Positions 1 through 7,370 are shown, numbered from the stretch's first letter. The stretch: DNA of 8,625 nt from Verrucomicrobiota bacterium (GCA_018610125.1 JAHEOI010000031.1:1-8625); one strand, 5' to 3'. Translations and numbers: made by a program. Notes: generated from the letters alone by a model not told the origin.

Positions 1-1149
1 AGGGCCCCACCCCGCCTCAAGCTCAGGGTTTTCAGCCGGTTTCGTTCCTCTGAGAAGAGCCACGAAGAGATCCGAAAACTGGCGGTAGATGAGGCGAAGG
101 CATTTCGGAATGAGACCGGCGAAATGAAGACCGATGCCGAGATGGAAGCGGAGATTGCGAGGATCGTGAAGGAGCTGAAGGCACGCAACGGGGCGCCGCG
201 CTATTACTACGAGCAAGAATTCAAGGCCCCGAAGGCATACCGGTGTGACCAACGGGTCCTGCTCACCTTGACCAATTTCCCGACGCTCGATCTTGAAAAC
301 CCTTGCCCGACCATAAGCTCGACGAATTTTGCAAGCACTTACGTGAATGACGCCAACAAGGGACCACATTATCACTTTCAAATCAACTGGGGCCTTGGCT
401 CGTCCAAGTACGACTATAGCGAAGGCTCGAGCTATGCCGAAAGGGCGCATTGGGAAGCGATGGAAATGGACAAGCCATTGAAGCTTTTGTTGCGGCCATT
501 CATGGCGAAGCGAAAATGGGGAATAATCGGAGAATGGCGCTTTAGCGAGGACAAGGCGAAGCGACTGATCAACGGGGCCTTTGCGCACTATCAGCTCTAT
601 GTGGAGCCGGGCACTTACGATGGGAAAAGTGTAGACGAGTTCAAGATTATTAAGCCTCGCACGGATCAACTGGTCGCCCGCTTCCTTTGTGAAAAAGACA
701 ACTACAACCGGATCTACCTCACGAAGGTGTTTAACGTCGATCGGAGGAAGTTGTATTACACGGCAAAGCGGGCTGGTTTCGATGAGAATGACTGGCCATG
801 GTACTGGTTTTCAGGCGAAGAAGATCGAACGGGCAAATGGATCGAGCAGACCCGTTGGTTTTGCCGTGTCGACCTCAATCCGACGTTTGACAACGAGACC
901 TTTGCCTTTAATCCACCCAACGATTTCAGTATTTCGGACATGTCGAGTGGCAAGACAGTGATCGAAAGATACCGAAAGATTGCTGGCAAACGTCAGGGGC
1001 CGGAGGATATCGTGTGGGACGATGGAGTGGACCGCAGTCCGAGCGGAGCGATACGGATGGAGCAGGTGGCACAAGCCGCTTTCCTGATCTTATTGTCGAC
1101 GATATTGCCGTTGCTGCTGTGGGTGCGGCACCGTCGCGACTCTAGCTGA
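1..1149 (+). CDS. Membrane-anchored protein, LolA-like signature (5'-partial)
   Basis: The frame is open from base 1, so the gene probably begins before the window; the first internal ATG is at 124 (341 residues from there). The stretch before that ATG reads as charged, helix-like coding sequence (KSHEEIRKLAVDEAKAF), and no signal peptide is visible, which also suggests the true N-terminus is missing. Seen from the ATG: a region with many Tyr, Trp and charged residues (about 40-260), the motif LNPTFDNETFAFNPP near 251-265, and one hydrophobic segment close to the end (AAFLILLSTILPLLLWV) followed by RHRRDSS, i.e. a C-terminal anchor with a positive cytoplasmic tail. The 'D..F.F.PP' pattern resembles the last strands of LolA-like/outer-membrane lipoprotein-sorting folds in PVC bacteria; this is a weak match and no function is claimed. 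The next gene on the same strand starts 115 bases downstream. Confidence 0.7.
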   Translation, partial: RAPPRLKLRVFSRFRSSEKSHEEIRKLAVDEAKAFRNETGEMKTDAEMEAEIARIVKELKARNGAPRYYYEQEFKAPKAYRCDQRVLLTLTNFPTLDLENPCPTISSTNFASTYVNDANKGPHYHFQINWGLGSSKYDYSEGSSYAERAHWEAMEMDKPLKLLLRPFMAKRKWGIIGEWRFSEDKAKRLINGAFAHYQLYVEPGTYDGKSVDEFKIIKPRTDQLVARFLCEKDNYNRIYLTKVFNVDRRKLYYTAKRAGFDENDWPWYWFSGEEDRTGKWIEQTRWFCRVDLNPTFDNETFAFNPPNDFSISDMSSGKTVIERYRKIAGKRQGPEDIVWDDGVDRSPSGAIRMEQVAQAAFLILLSTILPLLLWVRHRRDSS

Positions 1150-1264
1150 GGGTCGTGTATCTCATCGTGGATTGCCTGATCCGGATCCACTCGCAGGCGT
1201 CCATGTTCCTATCGAAAATTGGCTGGACGAGCGGAGGCCAATTCAGGCATACTTGGTTTCAGCC

Positions 1265-1360
1265 ATGAAAAGTGATCGGCGACAATTCTTGAAGTATCTC
1301 GGAGGTGTCGGTGGCGCCTCGTTTTTGCCGTTTGGCCACGCGCAAGCGCAGGAGGCGGAG
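1265..1360 (+). other. Twin-arginine (Tat) signal peptide coding region
   Basis: The first residues read MKSDRRQFLK, matching the S/T-R-R-x-F-L-K Tat consensus with Asp in place of the x after Ser. A glycine-rich hydrophobic core (YLGGVGGASFLPFG) and an A-x-A type site (AQA) before QEAEAD follow. This decides the start at 1265: the 31 codons before it (MPDPDPL...) would bury the signal. No convincing Shine-Dalgarno lies close to 1265; the nearest GGAGG-like run (1233-1237) is about 27 bases away. Confidence 0.8.
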
Positions 1361-2509
1361 GCCGACATGAGTGCGCTTAAAGAAGCGGCGGAAAAGCCGG
1401 TCTTGACGCTCAAAGGCTTAAACGACCCGGTGATTATCGAGTCGATCGACCTTTTGAAAAAGGGAGGGGACCACTTCATTCGGGTTCGATCCAAGGATGG
1501 GGCCGAAGGGATTGCGGTGGATAATAATCGGGCGGACTATCTCTATCCAATCCTGATGCAGCGGATCGTGCCGTACTTTATCGGTAAAGATGCCCGCAAC
1601 CTGGAGTCTCATCTATTTGACGTCTACCGTTATCATAGCAACTACAAGCTTCAAGGACTGGCATTTTGGTCGCCGCTGGCGTGGGTGGAATTTGCAATTC
1701 TCGACATGCTGGGCCGCATCAGCGGGCAATCGTATGCGGAAATGCTTGGGGGCAAAGTCCGGTCATGGGTGCCGTATTATGTGGCGAGCGGACATCGGCA
1801 CAATACGCCCGAGGAAGAAGCCGATTACTTGCAACAGCTTGTTGAAGAGACCGGAGCGCGTGCGATCAAATTCCGGGTTGGTGGCCGAATGGGAAGAAGG
1901 GACCATGTGCCGGGCCGCACTGACAAGCTGATCCCGCTTTCGCGGAAGGTTTTGGGCGAGGAGATTGACATCCATGCCGATGCCAATAGCTCATACGAGG
2001 CGAAGAGGGCGATCGAGGTCGGAAGGAAGTTGGAGGAGATCAACGCCGTTTTCTTTGAGGAGCCATGTCGATTTGACCATTTGCTTGAAACGAAGAGGGT
2101 GGCCGATGCCCTAAAATTGCCGGTTGCCGGCGGCGAGCAGGAGTTCAGTCAATACCGGTTTCGCTGGATGATCCATCAGCGCGGTGTCGATATTGTGCAA
2201 CCGGACCTGCATTATTATGGCGGCATGATCCGATCGATTCGAGTGGCCAGGATGGCTGAGGTTCGGGAAATGCCGACGACCGCGCACATTTCGGGCGGCT
2301 TTGGATTTATCTACATGCTTCATTTTGCGGCAAGGACACCCCGGATTGGGGCGTATCAGGAATACAAGCGCGACTTGGATAAATACGGAGATTGGTTTGA
2401 TCCTCCGCTGGAGCTCAAAGATGGCGCCATGGCAGTCCCGACCGGTCCGGGCGTCGGAATCAAAGATCCGCAGGAGCTGTTAAAAGATGCCGAGCTGGTG
2501 AAGGGATAG
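1265..2509 (+). CDS. Tat-exported mandelate racemase/muconate lactonizing-type enzyme (enolase superfamily)
   Basis: A 414-residue protein. The frame has an ATG at 1172, but 1265 is preferred because it puts the twin-arginine signal at the N-terminus: SDRRQFLK (Arg5-Arg6), a hydrophobic stretch, and a likely cleavage after HAQA. Enolase-superfamily landmarks, numbered from 1265: Lys202-x-Arg204 (IKFRVG) where many members have KxK; metal ligands Asp239 (HADAN), Glu265 (FFEEP) and Glu291 (GGEQE); Asp314 in DIVQPD; His341 in TTAHISGG; Glu366 in AYQEY. The His plus Asp on the last barrel strands place it in the mandelate racemase subgroup, whose members abstract a proton alpha to a carboxylate, commonly in sugar-acid dehydration or racemisation. 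The substrate is not predictable here. The Tat signal implies export as a folded, metal-loaded enzyme. It is convergent with the propeller gene; a functional link to the upstream gene is unproven. Confidence 0.93.
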   Translation: MKSDRRQFLKYLGGVGGASFLPFGHAQAQEAEADMSALKEAAEKPVLTLKGLNDPVIIESIDLLKKGGDHFIRVRSKDGAEGIAVDNNRADYLYPILMQRIVPYFIGKDARNLESHLFDVYRYHSNYKLQGLAFWSPLAWVEFAILDMLGRISGQSYAEMLGGKVRSWVPYYVASGHRHNTPEEEADYLQQLVEETGARAIKFRVGGRMGRRDHVPGRTDKLIPLSRKVLGEEIDIHADANSSYEAKRAIEVGRKLEEINAVFFEEPCRFDHLLETKRVADALKLPVAGGEQEFSQYRFRWMIHQRGVDIVQPDLHYYGGMIRSIRVARMAEVREMPTTAHISGGFGFIYMLHFAARTPRIGAYQEYKRDLDKYGDWFDPPLELKDGAMAVPTGPGVGIKDPQELLKDAELVKG

Positions 2510-2537
2510 ACCATAAAGGCTATAACCAAAGGGAAAT

Positions 2538-2562
2538 GGGACCTCGGGGACGACGTCCTATC
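2538..2562 (-). repeat. Diverged copy of a palindromic (REP-like) hairpin repeat
   Basis: On the plus strand the arms GGAC (2539-2542) and GTCC (2555-2558) pair, then a C/C mismatch, then TCG (2544-2546) with CGA (2551-2553), around a GGGA loop, followed by TATCA. Read in this direction it matches the reverse complement of the perfect repeat at 8600-8625: same 8-4-8 geometry, four differences in the 20-base hairpin core, one missing C before the shared TATCA flank. It sits in the 75-base gap between two convergent genes, so it might also act as a transcript-end structure, but no U-tract follows on either strand. Confidence 0.5.
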
Positions 2563-2584
2563 AGGGCGAAAAGGCCTATGGGGG

Positions 2585-5074
2585 CTATTCGAGGGATGTT
2601 TGTTTTAAGCGATTGAGGGTGTAGTAGGCCTTTGAGTGACGCAAGCGGGATCCGTCTTCCGCCCGGAGATTGGCCACGTCGAGCTGGTAGATCTTTCCCG
2701 GGACGAGATTGGGCAGGGTAAGAAAAACCGTTTTACGGTTTTTACTGACTCGCACCTTCGCGACCTCGGTCGTTTCCTTATCGATTTGTGGCGAGCCGTA
2801 AGAGCGATGGTATTTGTATCGATAGTGCGTGAATCGGTAATTCCCGGAGGGTTGAGCGGTTTGACGTCGTACCGGCTTGGTGAAGTCAAGGGCGAATCCG
2901 GAGTCGGTTAATCTCATTTCAGCGATTTCCATCGGTGTGTCGCCTGACCAGACAAGGCGCTGCAGCCCGAAAGGCTCGCTGCCGACCGCTCCCCATCCCC
3001 GGTCCGTTTCCCCTGCGTAGAGTTGACCGGTGGGACTGAAGACGAGTCGATTGACCCCGCACTGGAAACCTTTACGAAACGGATAGCAAGCTCCTTGATA
3101 GGTCCCCTGGACCTTTTCCAGGGTGGCCCGCATCACCATCGATTTCGTTTGATCTCCGACGAAGATCTGGCTCTCGAACGGACCAAATTTGCCGCCCGTT
3201 GTGTCCCATACCGGCTGAGAGATTGATTGTCCCATGGCGCCATAGGGAAACCGGATCGCAGCGGGCTTCTTCTCGGCCTCGAGTTGTTCTATCGGCACCT
3301 GAGTTGGGTCGCCGGAGAACCGATCGTCCCAGAGGAGCCCGATCGGGTGTCCATGAAATGCGTCGCGACTGATGTGATGCATCGGGCTGGTACCGAAGTA
3401 TTCCCCTTGGTTATCGGCGACAAAGACCTCACCCGCAGGACTAACCCCGATCCCGTTTGGCGAGCGAAGCCCTGTGGACCACGGGATAAAATCGCCTTCC
3501 GGGGTGACTTTAAAGCACCATCCGCGGTAAGCGGTTTTGGGATTGGGTGTGTAATCAGTTGGCGGCTTGATATAGCCGAGCCGCAGTAGATTGGCAACGT
3601 CGCCTTGTTTGTAAGGCGGTTGCTGATATTGCTCACTCGGAAAGAACCAGTACGCCAGTGTGCCCCACAGGTTGCCTTGAGGATCCTGAACCGGACCAAA
3701 GGCCCATTCGTACATATGTCCGGTGTATCCCCAGCGATCGGTAATCGTCCGGTAGAGATCGGCCTTGCCGTCGTTGTCGGTGTCGGTAATCCGTGTCAGT
3801 TCCGGTCGTTGGGCGACGACAATCTCGTTCGCCCCCGTGGCGCAGACACCCATCGGCTCATCCAAGCCCCGAGCAAATCGGTTCCATCGACCATTTTTCA
3901 GTGCCCATATATCGCCTCGTCGAGTCGCAACCATCAACCGTCCGTCGCTCATGAAATCCATGCCACCCACTTCAAGGACGATATCGTCGGGGATCGGGAT
4001 GGTTTCGAGCCGATAGTACGCCGGTTTGATATCAAGGCCGGCGACTTTTGCCGCTGCCTTCCCAAGCTCGTTTCGGATATCGACCGAATACGTTCCGGAA
4101 TCTTCGGGGGTGAGCTTGTCGAATCTTAGTACCCGGTTGGTTGCCTGAGGGATCGCGGTGCCATCGTGATGCCATTGGAACTGAAATGGGGGTGTGCCCG
4201 CGACCTGGGCGGCCAGAGTGAGCCCTTCGGCCTTTGGTGAGCCCGCCAAGAGTGAATATTTCTTCGCGGAGTCTTGGCCTACCAGAGTGGGCGGCGCCTT
4301 GCCGAGGTCGGTCGGAAGTACCCCGTCAGCGAGCGCGCCGATTTGCGTCGGTGTCAAGGCCGACTCCCAAAGCGCCACACTGTCGATCCGCCCTTCAAAA
4401 AAGCAGCAGGGACTTTCGCGAAGGATCCCGCCGATCGATAACGTATTCAGATCGAGATGGCCTTTGTCGTACTGGAAATCGGTTTTATCGCGTACCCCAT
4501 CGATGTAAAGGCGTGCCGAGCCGTTAATATCGACCCAAGCAACGTGGTGCCATTCATTGTCAAACACAGCCCTTCTCGACTGACGGTGACTGACCGGGGT
4601 GTTGCCATTGCTCGACCGAATAAAGAGATCGAGCCTTTTATTTTGACCGTTCACGTCGGTGCCGAGATTAAACAGCGGCGTGTCTTGTTTGGTTGAGCCC
4701 TCCGAAAAGATTCGTTTGTCGGCTTGCCCGGGTCCCGTGCCCTTTACCCAGAGCGTGATGGAAAAGGCATCGCTCTGAGAAATCGGCAAAAATGGGCTGT
4801 CGGCATAAGTGTGGCTCAAGAGCTCTTCTTGACCGTCGAACGTCAACGCACGCCCGTGTCGCCCCGATGTCAGGTTGGATTCATCCATGTTCCTGAGGCG
4901 CAGTGGGGTTTTGCGAACCAGGTCGAAGGTTCGTTTCCCATCGACGCTGTCCAGTGGCCAAAACGCGGTCAATCCATTGGCATGAGAAGCCGACTGAGCT
5001 TGTGCCGTCCCCAATGAAGGGATAGCGGCAGTGAGGCTGAATGCGATGATAAGTGGTCGAAGACGAAAGGACAT
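2585..5074 (-). CDS. Secreted LamG/Ig-like/beta-propeller protein, glucose/sorbosone dehydrogenase-like
   Basis: An 829-residue exported protein. The start at 5074 is chosen because it begins a signal peptide (MSFRLRPLIIAFSLTAAIP, cleavage near TAQA/Q); the frame extends to an ATG at 5212 but that lies inside the upstream gene. Domains from 5074: LamG/concanavalin-like fold about 33-250 (FWPLD near the start, EWHHVAWVDINGSARLYIDG, then FFEGRIDSVALWESAL); Ig-like domain about 262-350 (FQFQWHHDG, LTPEDSGTYSV) lacking both canonical cysteines; six-bladed-propeller-like region about 354-711 (MDFMSDGRLMVAT, SPNGIGVSPAGEVFVADNQGEYFG, HGHPIGLLWDD), typical of PVC homologues of PQQ-type glucose/sorbosone dehydrogenases; a C-terminal beta domain about 714-822. 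DTDNDGKAD (about 431-439) looks like a calcium-binding loop. No CxxCH haem motif is present. The start lies 11 bases after the azurin gene's stop, so the two are probably co-transcribed. Enzymatic activity is not established. Confidence 0.92.
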   Translation of the reverse strand: MSFRLRPLIIAFSLTAAIPSLGTAQAQSASHANGLTAFWPLDSVDGKRTFDLVRKTPLRLRNMDESNLTSGRHGRALTFDGQEELLSHTYADSPFLPISQSDAFSITLWVKGTGPGQADKRIFSEGSTKQDTPLFNLGTDVNGQNKRLDLFIRSSNGNTPVSHRQSRRAVFDNEWHHVAWVDINGSARLYIDGVRDKTDFQYDKGHLDLNTLSIGGILRESPCCFFEGRIDSVALWESALTPTQIGALADGVLPTDLGKAPPTLVGQDSAKKYSLLAGSPKAEGLTLAAQVAGTPPFQFQWHHDGTAIPQATNRVLRFDKLTPEDSGTYSVDIRNELGKAAAKVAGLDIKPAYYRLETIPIPDDIVLEVGGMDFMSDGRLMVATRRGDIWALKNGRWNRFARGLDEPMGVCATGANEIVVAQRPELTRITDTDNDGKADLYRTITDRWGYTGHMYEWAFGPVQDPQGNLWGTLAYWFFPSEQYQQPPYKQGDVANLLRLGYIKPPTDYTPNPKTAYRGWCFKVTPEGDFIPWSTGLRSPNGIGVSPAGEVFVADNQGEYFGTSPMHHISRDAFHGHPIGLLWDDRFSGDPTQVPIEQLEAEKKPAAIRFPYGAMGQSISQPVWDTTGGKFGPFESQIFVGDQTKSMVMRATLEKVQGTYQGACYPFRKGFQCGVNRLVFSPTGQLYAGETDRGWGAVGSEPFGLQRLVWSGDTPMEIAEMRLTDSGFALDFTKPVRRQTAQPSGNYRFTHYRYKYHRSYGSPQIDKETTEVAKVRVSKNRKTVFLTLPNLVPGKIYQLDVANLRAEDGSRLRHSKAYYTLNRLKQTSLE

Positions 5075-5085
5075 ACGTGCGGTTC

Positions 5086-6219
5086 TTAGTCGGTGGAAAT
5101 GGCGATTTGAAATTGGACCGGCCCCCCTGGTGCGATCCGAATACGGCCGGCCTCGCGCTCTCCCTGCGAGATCTTGGTCTCGACGCCGTTCTCTTGTGCG
5201 GGAATGTACCAAATTGTTCGGTCGGTTTCCTCGATCTTGAATGTTCTGACGAGTCCGTTATCGGTGGGATGGCTTGTTATACGCTCCTTGATCAAGACCC
5301 CATTGACTCGGTATTGCAGCTCGGGGATACCGCCGAGGACTTTGTAGCCTCGAAATTCGACTTGCGGGGGTTGCTCGGGGTGGGCAAGACGAATCGGGCA
5401 AATATTGGGGGCCTTGTAAAACTTGTTGCCGACGATCTTGGCAGGTTTCCCTCCACGGCCATTCCAGACCGGCTCCATGTTGAGGAAACCCCCTTTGCCC
5501 GCTCTCCATGCATAAAGAAGGGAGCAGTCCGCCGCGTCGAAGCAATAAGCTTCACCGGATGGCAATCCGACCGCGATCGCCCTTGGAGACGAGGGCGGCA
5601 GAAATGTGCGCACGAAGATCGGGGCTGATTGGGAGTCGAGCAGGTAATTTTTATCCTTTTGGCTTGGCTTGGAGGAGGTCCCCTCAATCTTCGAGGGGCG
5701 TGGCTGGGAGGCTTCCGTTTGGTCTTTTTGTGCTCGAACATGCATGGTCCCGACCATGGTAAAGCCGTGTCCCGGAAAGCTGCAGAGGTAGTCGTAGTCC
5801 CCGGGAGTGGTCGGCGCGGTAAACCGCAAGGTTTGGGTTTCTCCCGGACGCAATAATTGCGTCGCATGCAGCACGAGTGGGGAGTCGGGAATATAATCCC
5901 GCTTGGGACCTTCCTCCCCCATGTTGATCGCTGCCATGGCCACGGTCTCCGATTTGCCGGGCGGAGTGATGACCAGATTGTGCAGCATCACCCCTTTGCT
6001 ATTGTCAAAGGTCAAAGTTACCTGGCGACCGGCCTGCACCGAAAACTCGGTTTGGTCGAACTGCAGTGCCTCGGGGATGACTCCGATTTGGACTTCGATC
6101 GGTGCCTGGGCGTCTTCCGGTTGGGCCGTTGAATCAAGCGGTGAGCTCAAGAAGAGGCCTGCGCCAATCAGGCACAGCGAGATTGAAGCAGAAGCTGTTT
6201 TCATCATGATCCCGTTCAT
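5086..6219 (-). CDS. Exported azurin/plastocyanin-like type 1 copper protein with C-terminal PVC-style domain
   Basis: A 377-residue protein from the ATG at 6219; ATGs at 6207 and 6204 are equally credible because the signal peptide proper is MMKTASASISLCLIGAGLF with cleavage around STAQ. The frame reaches an ATG at 6297, but the added residues are charged and unlike a signal. Cupredoxin domain about 40-162 (numbering from 6219): copper ligands His80 in LHNLVI, then Cys146, His151 and Met155 in YLCSFPGHGFTM, reproducing azurin's C-x4-H-x3-M spacing. It should carry electrons in the periplasm. A Ser/Lys/Gln-rich linker (about 163-190) leads to a second domain (about 191-377: EAYCFDAADCSLLYAWRAG, PVWNGRGGKPAKIVG) of the kind seen next to cytochrome-type modules in PVC dehydrogenases; its role is unknown. 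It keeps Cys226, Cys232 and Cys274 but no CxxCH. First gene of an operon with the propeller protein. Confidence 0.93.
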   Translation of the reverse strand: MNGIMMKTASASISLCLIGAGLFLSSPLDSTAQPEDAQAPIEVQIGVIPEALQFDQTEFSVQAGRQVTLTFDNSKGVMLHNLVITPPGKSETVAMAAINMGEEGPKRDYIPDSPLVLHATQLLRPGETQTLRFTAPTTPGDYDYLCSFPGHGFTMVGTMHVRAQKDQTEASQPRPSKIEGTSSKPSQKDKNYLLDSQSAPIFVRTFLPPSSPRAIAVGLPSGEAYCFDAADCSLLYAWRAGKGGFLNMEPVWNGRGGKPAKIVGNKFYKAPNICPIRLAHPEQPPQVEFRGYKVLGGIPELQYRVNGVLIKERITSHPTDNGLVRTFKIEETDRTIWYIPAQENGVETKISQGEREAGRIRIAPGGPVQFQIAISTD

Positions 6220-6399
6220 TCGACAAGGTTTAGCATGCTTGAGCGACCTCGAGTTGGTCAAGCTTGAGCGCGGACGAAGCGCTGCCTCAAAAACCAAAGA
6301 GAAGGAGAGCGCCTTCCAATTTTAACTCCGCTCGGCTCCGCTCGGGGGCACTTCAATTTTGTTCCTTGTCGCCTCCATGGTTTCCGGTACAGTAAGGAT
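6220..6399. promoter_or_regulatory. Divergent intergenic region with short direct repeats
   Basis: 180 bases between the azurin gene (-) and the gene at 6400 (+). It holds a 9-base direct repeat GCTTGAGCG at 6237-6245 and 6262-6270 (25-base period); a 5-bp hairpin GAAGG/CCTTC at 6301-6316; CAATTTT at 6317-6323 and 6354-6360; and between those a perfect tandem duplication of CTCCGCTCGG at 6326-6345. Promoters for both genes should lie here. The repeats could be regulator sites for the azurin operon, but no known operator is recognised. Confidence 0.4.
6366..6393 (+). promoter_or_regulatory. Candidate sigma70-type promoter giving a leaderless or near-leaderless transcript
   Basis: TTGTCG at 6366-6371 and TACAGT at 6388-6393 are separated by 16 bases. 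The -10 element ends 6 bases before the ATG at 6400, so initiation at the usual distance would start the mRNA at or next to the start codon. An AAGGA at 6394-6398 lies one base from the ATG, too close to be a normal ribosome binding site. Prediction by eye only. Confidence 0.35.
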
Positions 6400-7350
6400 A
6401 TGCGTTTTTGCATTTTAGCAGGATTGCTCTGCCTTACATTCATCGCCCCGTTGCGCTCTCAAGTGGAAGTAAAGGTGGAGAGTGAGCAGAAACATTATCT
6501 GGTAGGGGAGCCACTTCGGGTCGGGGTCAAGATTGTTAACCGATCCGGGCAAACCTTGACCTTTGGACGCTCTTCAGAATGGCTGTCGATTGGGATCAAC
6601 TCTCATCAAGACTTGCCGGTGGCGAGAGTGCGAGAAGTTGATGCCTCGGGGATCTTTAAGGTCCCTTCTTCAAAGGCGGTAACCCGTTGGCTTGATTTGT
6701 CATCAAGCTATCGCATCCCACGTCCCGGGCGTTACTACGTGCGAGCCGTTGTTCAAATCAAGCAGTGGGGCGCCAAGATCTCAAGTCCCCCGATGACATT
6801 GAATGTCATTGAAGGTGCCCCGCTCTGGAAAAAGACCTTTGGCGTGCCCACGGAAAAGAGCGACCAGCAGGTCAAAAGACGTCCTGAGGCTCGGAAATAT
6901 ATCCTGAAGCAAATGACACTGATCGATGAAATCCGATTGTACCTTCAGATTACGACGCCTTCCGAAGAGGGAGTGTATACGGCAATCCCCGTCTGCGAAA
7001 TGGTCTCTTTCAGTGAGCCCGAAGCGGTGTTGGATCCGAACAATCGCATCCACGTGCTCTGTCAGGATGGAGCTCGCACATTCAATTACAGTGTGTTCAA
7101 GCCTTCCGGGGAATTGGTGCTCAGGCGGACTCATCGCTACACGCGGACGCGACCCGTGTTGCGTAAGAACGAGCAAGGGAAGGTCGTCGTCTTTGGCGGA
7201 GAGCGAGTAAGGGCAAAGGATGACTATCCGCCTTCAAAGACTTCCGAGAACAAGGGCAATACGGACGATGGGGAGCAAAAGGGTGCCGCAGTCGATGATG
7301 GCGGGAAGGAGGGCGCAGGTGACGAAGGGAAGAAAAATCGAGGGCGGTAG
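6400..7350 (+). CDS. Exported protein of unknown function with charged C-terminal tail
   Basis: 316 residues. The start at 6400 gives a clean signal peptide (MRFCILAGLLCLTFIAPLRS, cleavage near Ser20). Residues about 22-136 form a beta-rich region (YLVGEPLRVGVKIVNRSGQT, then SYRIPRPGRYYVRAVVQI) resembling bacterial Ig/fibronectin-like or BsuPI-like folds that begin 'xxVGEPLxVxVxxxN'; this is a weak, fold-level resemblance. A second region, about 165-270, has HVLCQDGARTFNYSVFKPSG and KVVVFGGERV. Residues from about 275 to the end are low-complexity and rich in Lys, Asp, Glu and Gly, probably disordered. No catalytic motif, lipobox or membrane anchor is seen, so it is likely periplasmic or secreted. 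It is divergent from the azurin operon and convergent with the gene ending at 7430. I do not recognise a named family. Confidence 0.88.
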   Translation: MRFCILAGLLCLTFIAPLRSQVEVKVESEQKHYLVGEPLRVGVKIVNRSGQTLTFGRSSEWLSIGINSHQDLPVARVREVDASGIFKVPSSKAVTRWLDLSSSYRIPRPGRYYVRAVVQIKQWGAKISSPPMTLNVIEGAPLWKKTFGVPTEKSDQQVKRRPEARKYILKQMTLIDEIRLYLQITTPSEEGVYTAIPVCEMVSFSEPEAVLDPNNRIHVLCQDGARTFNYSVFKPSGELVLRRTHRYTRTRPVLRKNEQGKVVVFGGERVRAKDDYPPSKTSENKGNTDDGEQKGAAVDDGGKEGAGDEGKKNRGR

Positions 7351-7370
7351 GGAGAATGGACACTGAAATT

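Noticed and set aside
1172..1264. N-terminal extension of the enolase-superfamily gene
   Set aside because: It would place 31 unrelated residues before a textbook Tat signal; start moved to 1265.
3605..4129. 174-codon plus-strand ORF antisense to the propeller gene
   Set aside because: It lies wholly inside the propeller frame, which carries consistent family motifs on the other strand.
5075..5212. N-terminal extension of the propeller gene
   Set aside because: Arg-rich sequence overlapping the upstream gene; the signal peptide begins at 5074.
5053..5628. 191-codon plus-strand ORF antisense to the azurin gene and the start of the propeller gene
   Set aside because: It overlaps a gene with clear copper-ligand motifs; its translation has no signal peptide or recognisable motif, as expected for a shadow frame.
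5292..5867. 191-codon minus-strand ORF in another frame of the azurin gene
   Set aside because: Arg/Pro/Ser-rich shadow translation with no domain; the azurin frame explains this stretch.
2585..6219. Hidden c-type cytochrome domain
   Set aside because: Both translations were read for CxxCH and none was found; the Cys-Cys in the LamG region is not a haem site.
6237..6360. CRISPR-like array
   Set aside because: Repeats are only 7-10 bases, occur twice each and lack regular spacers; no cas genes are nearby.
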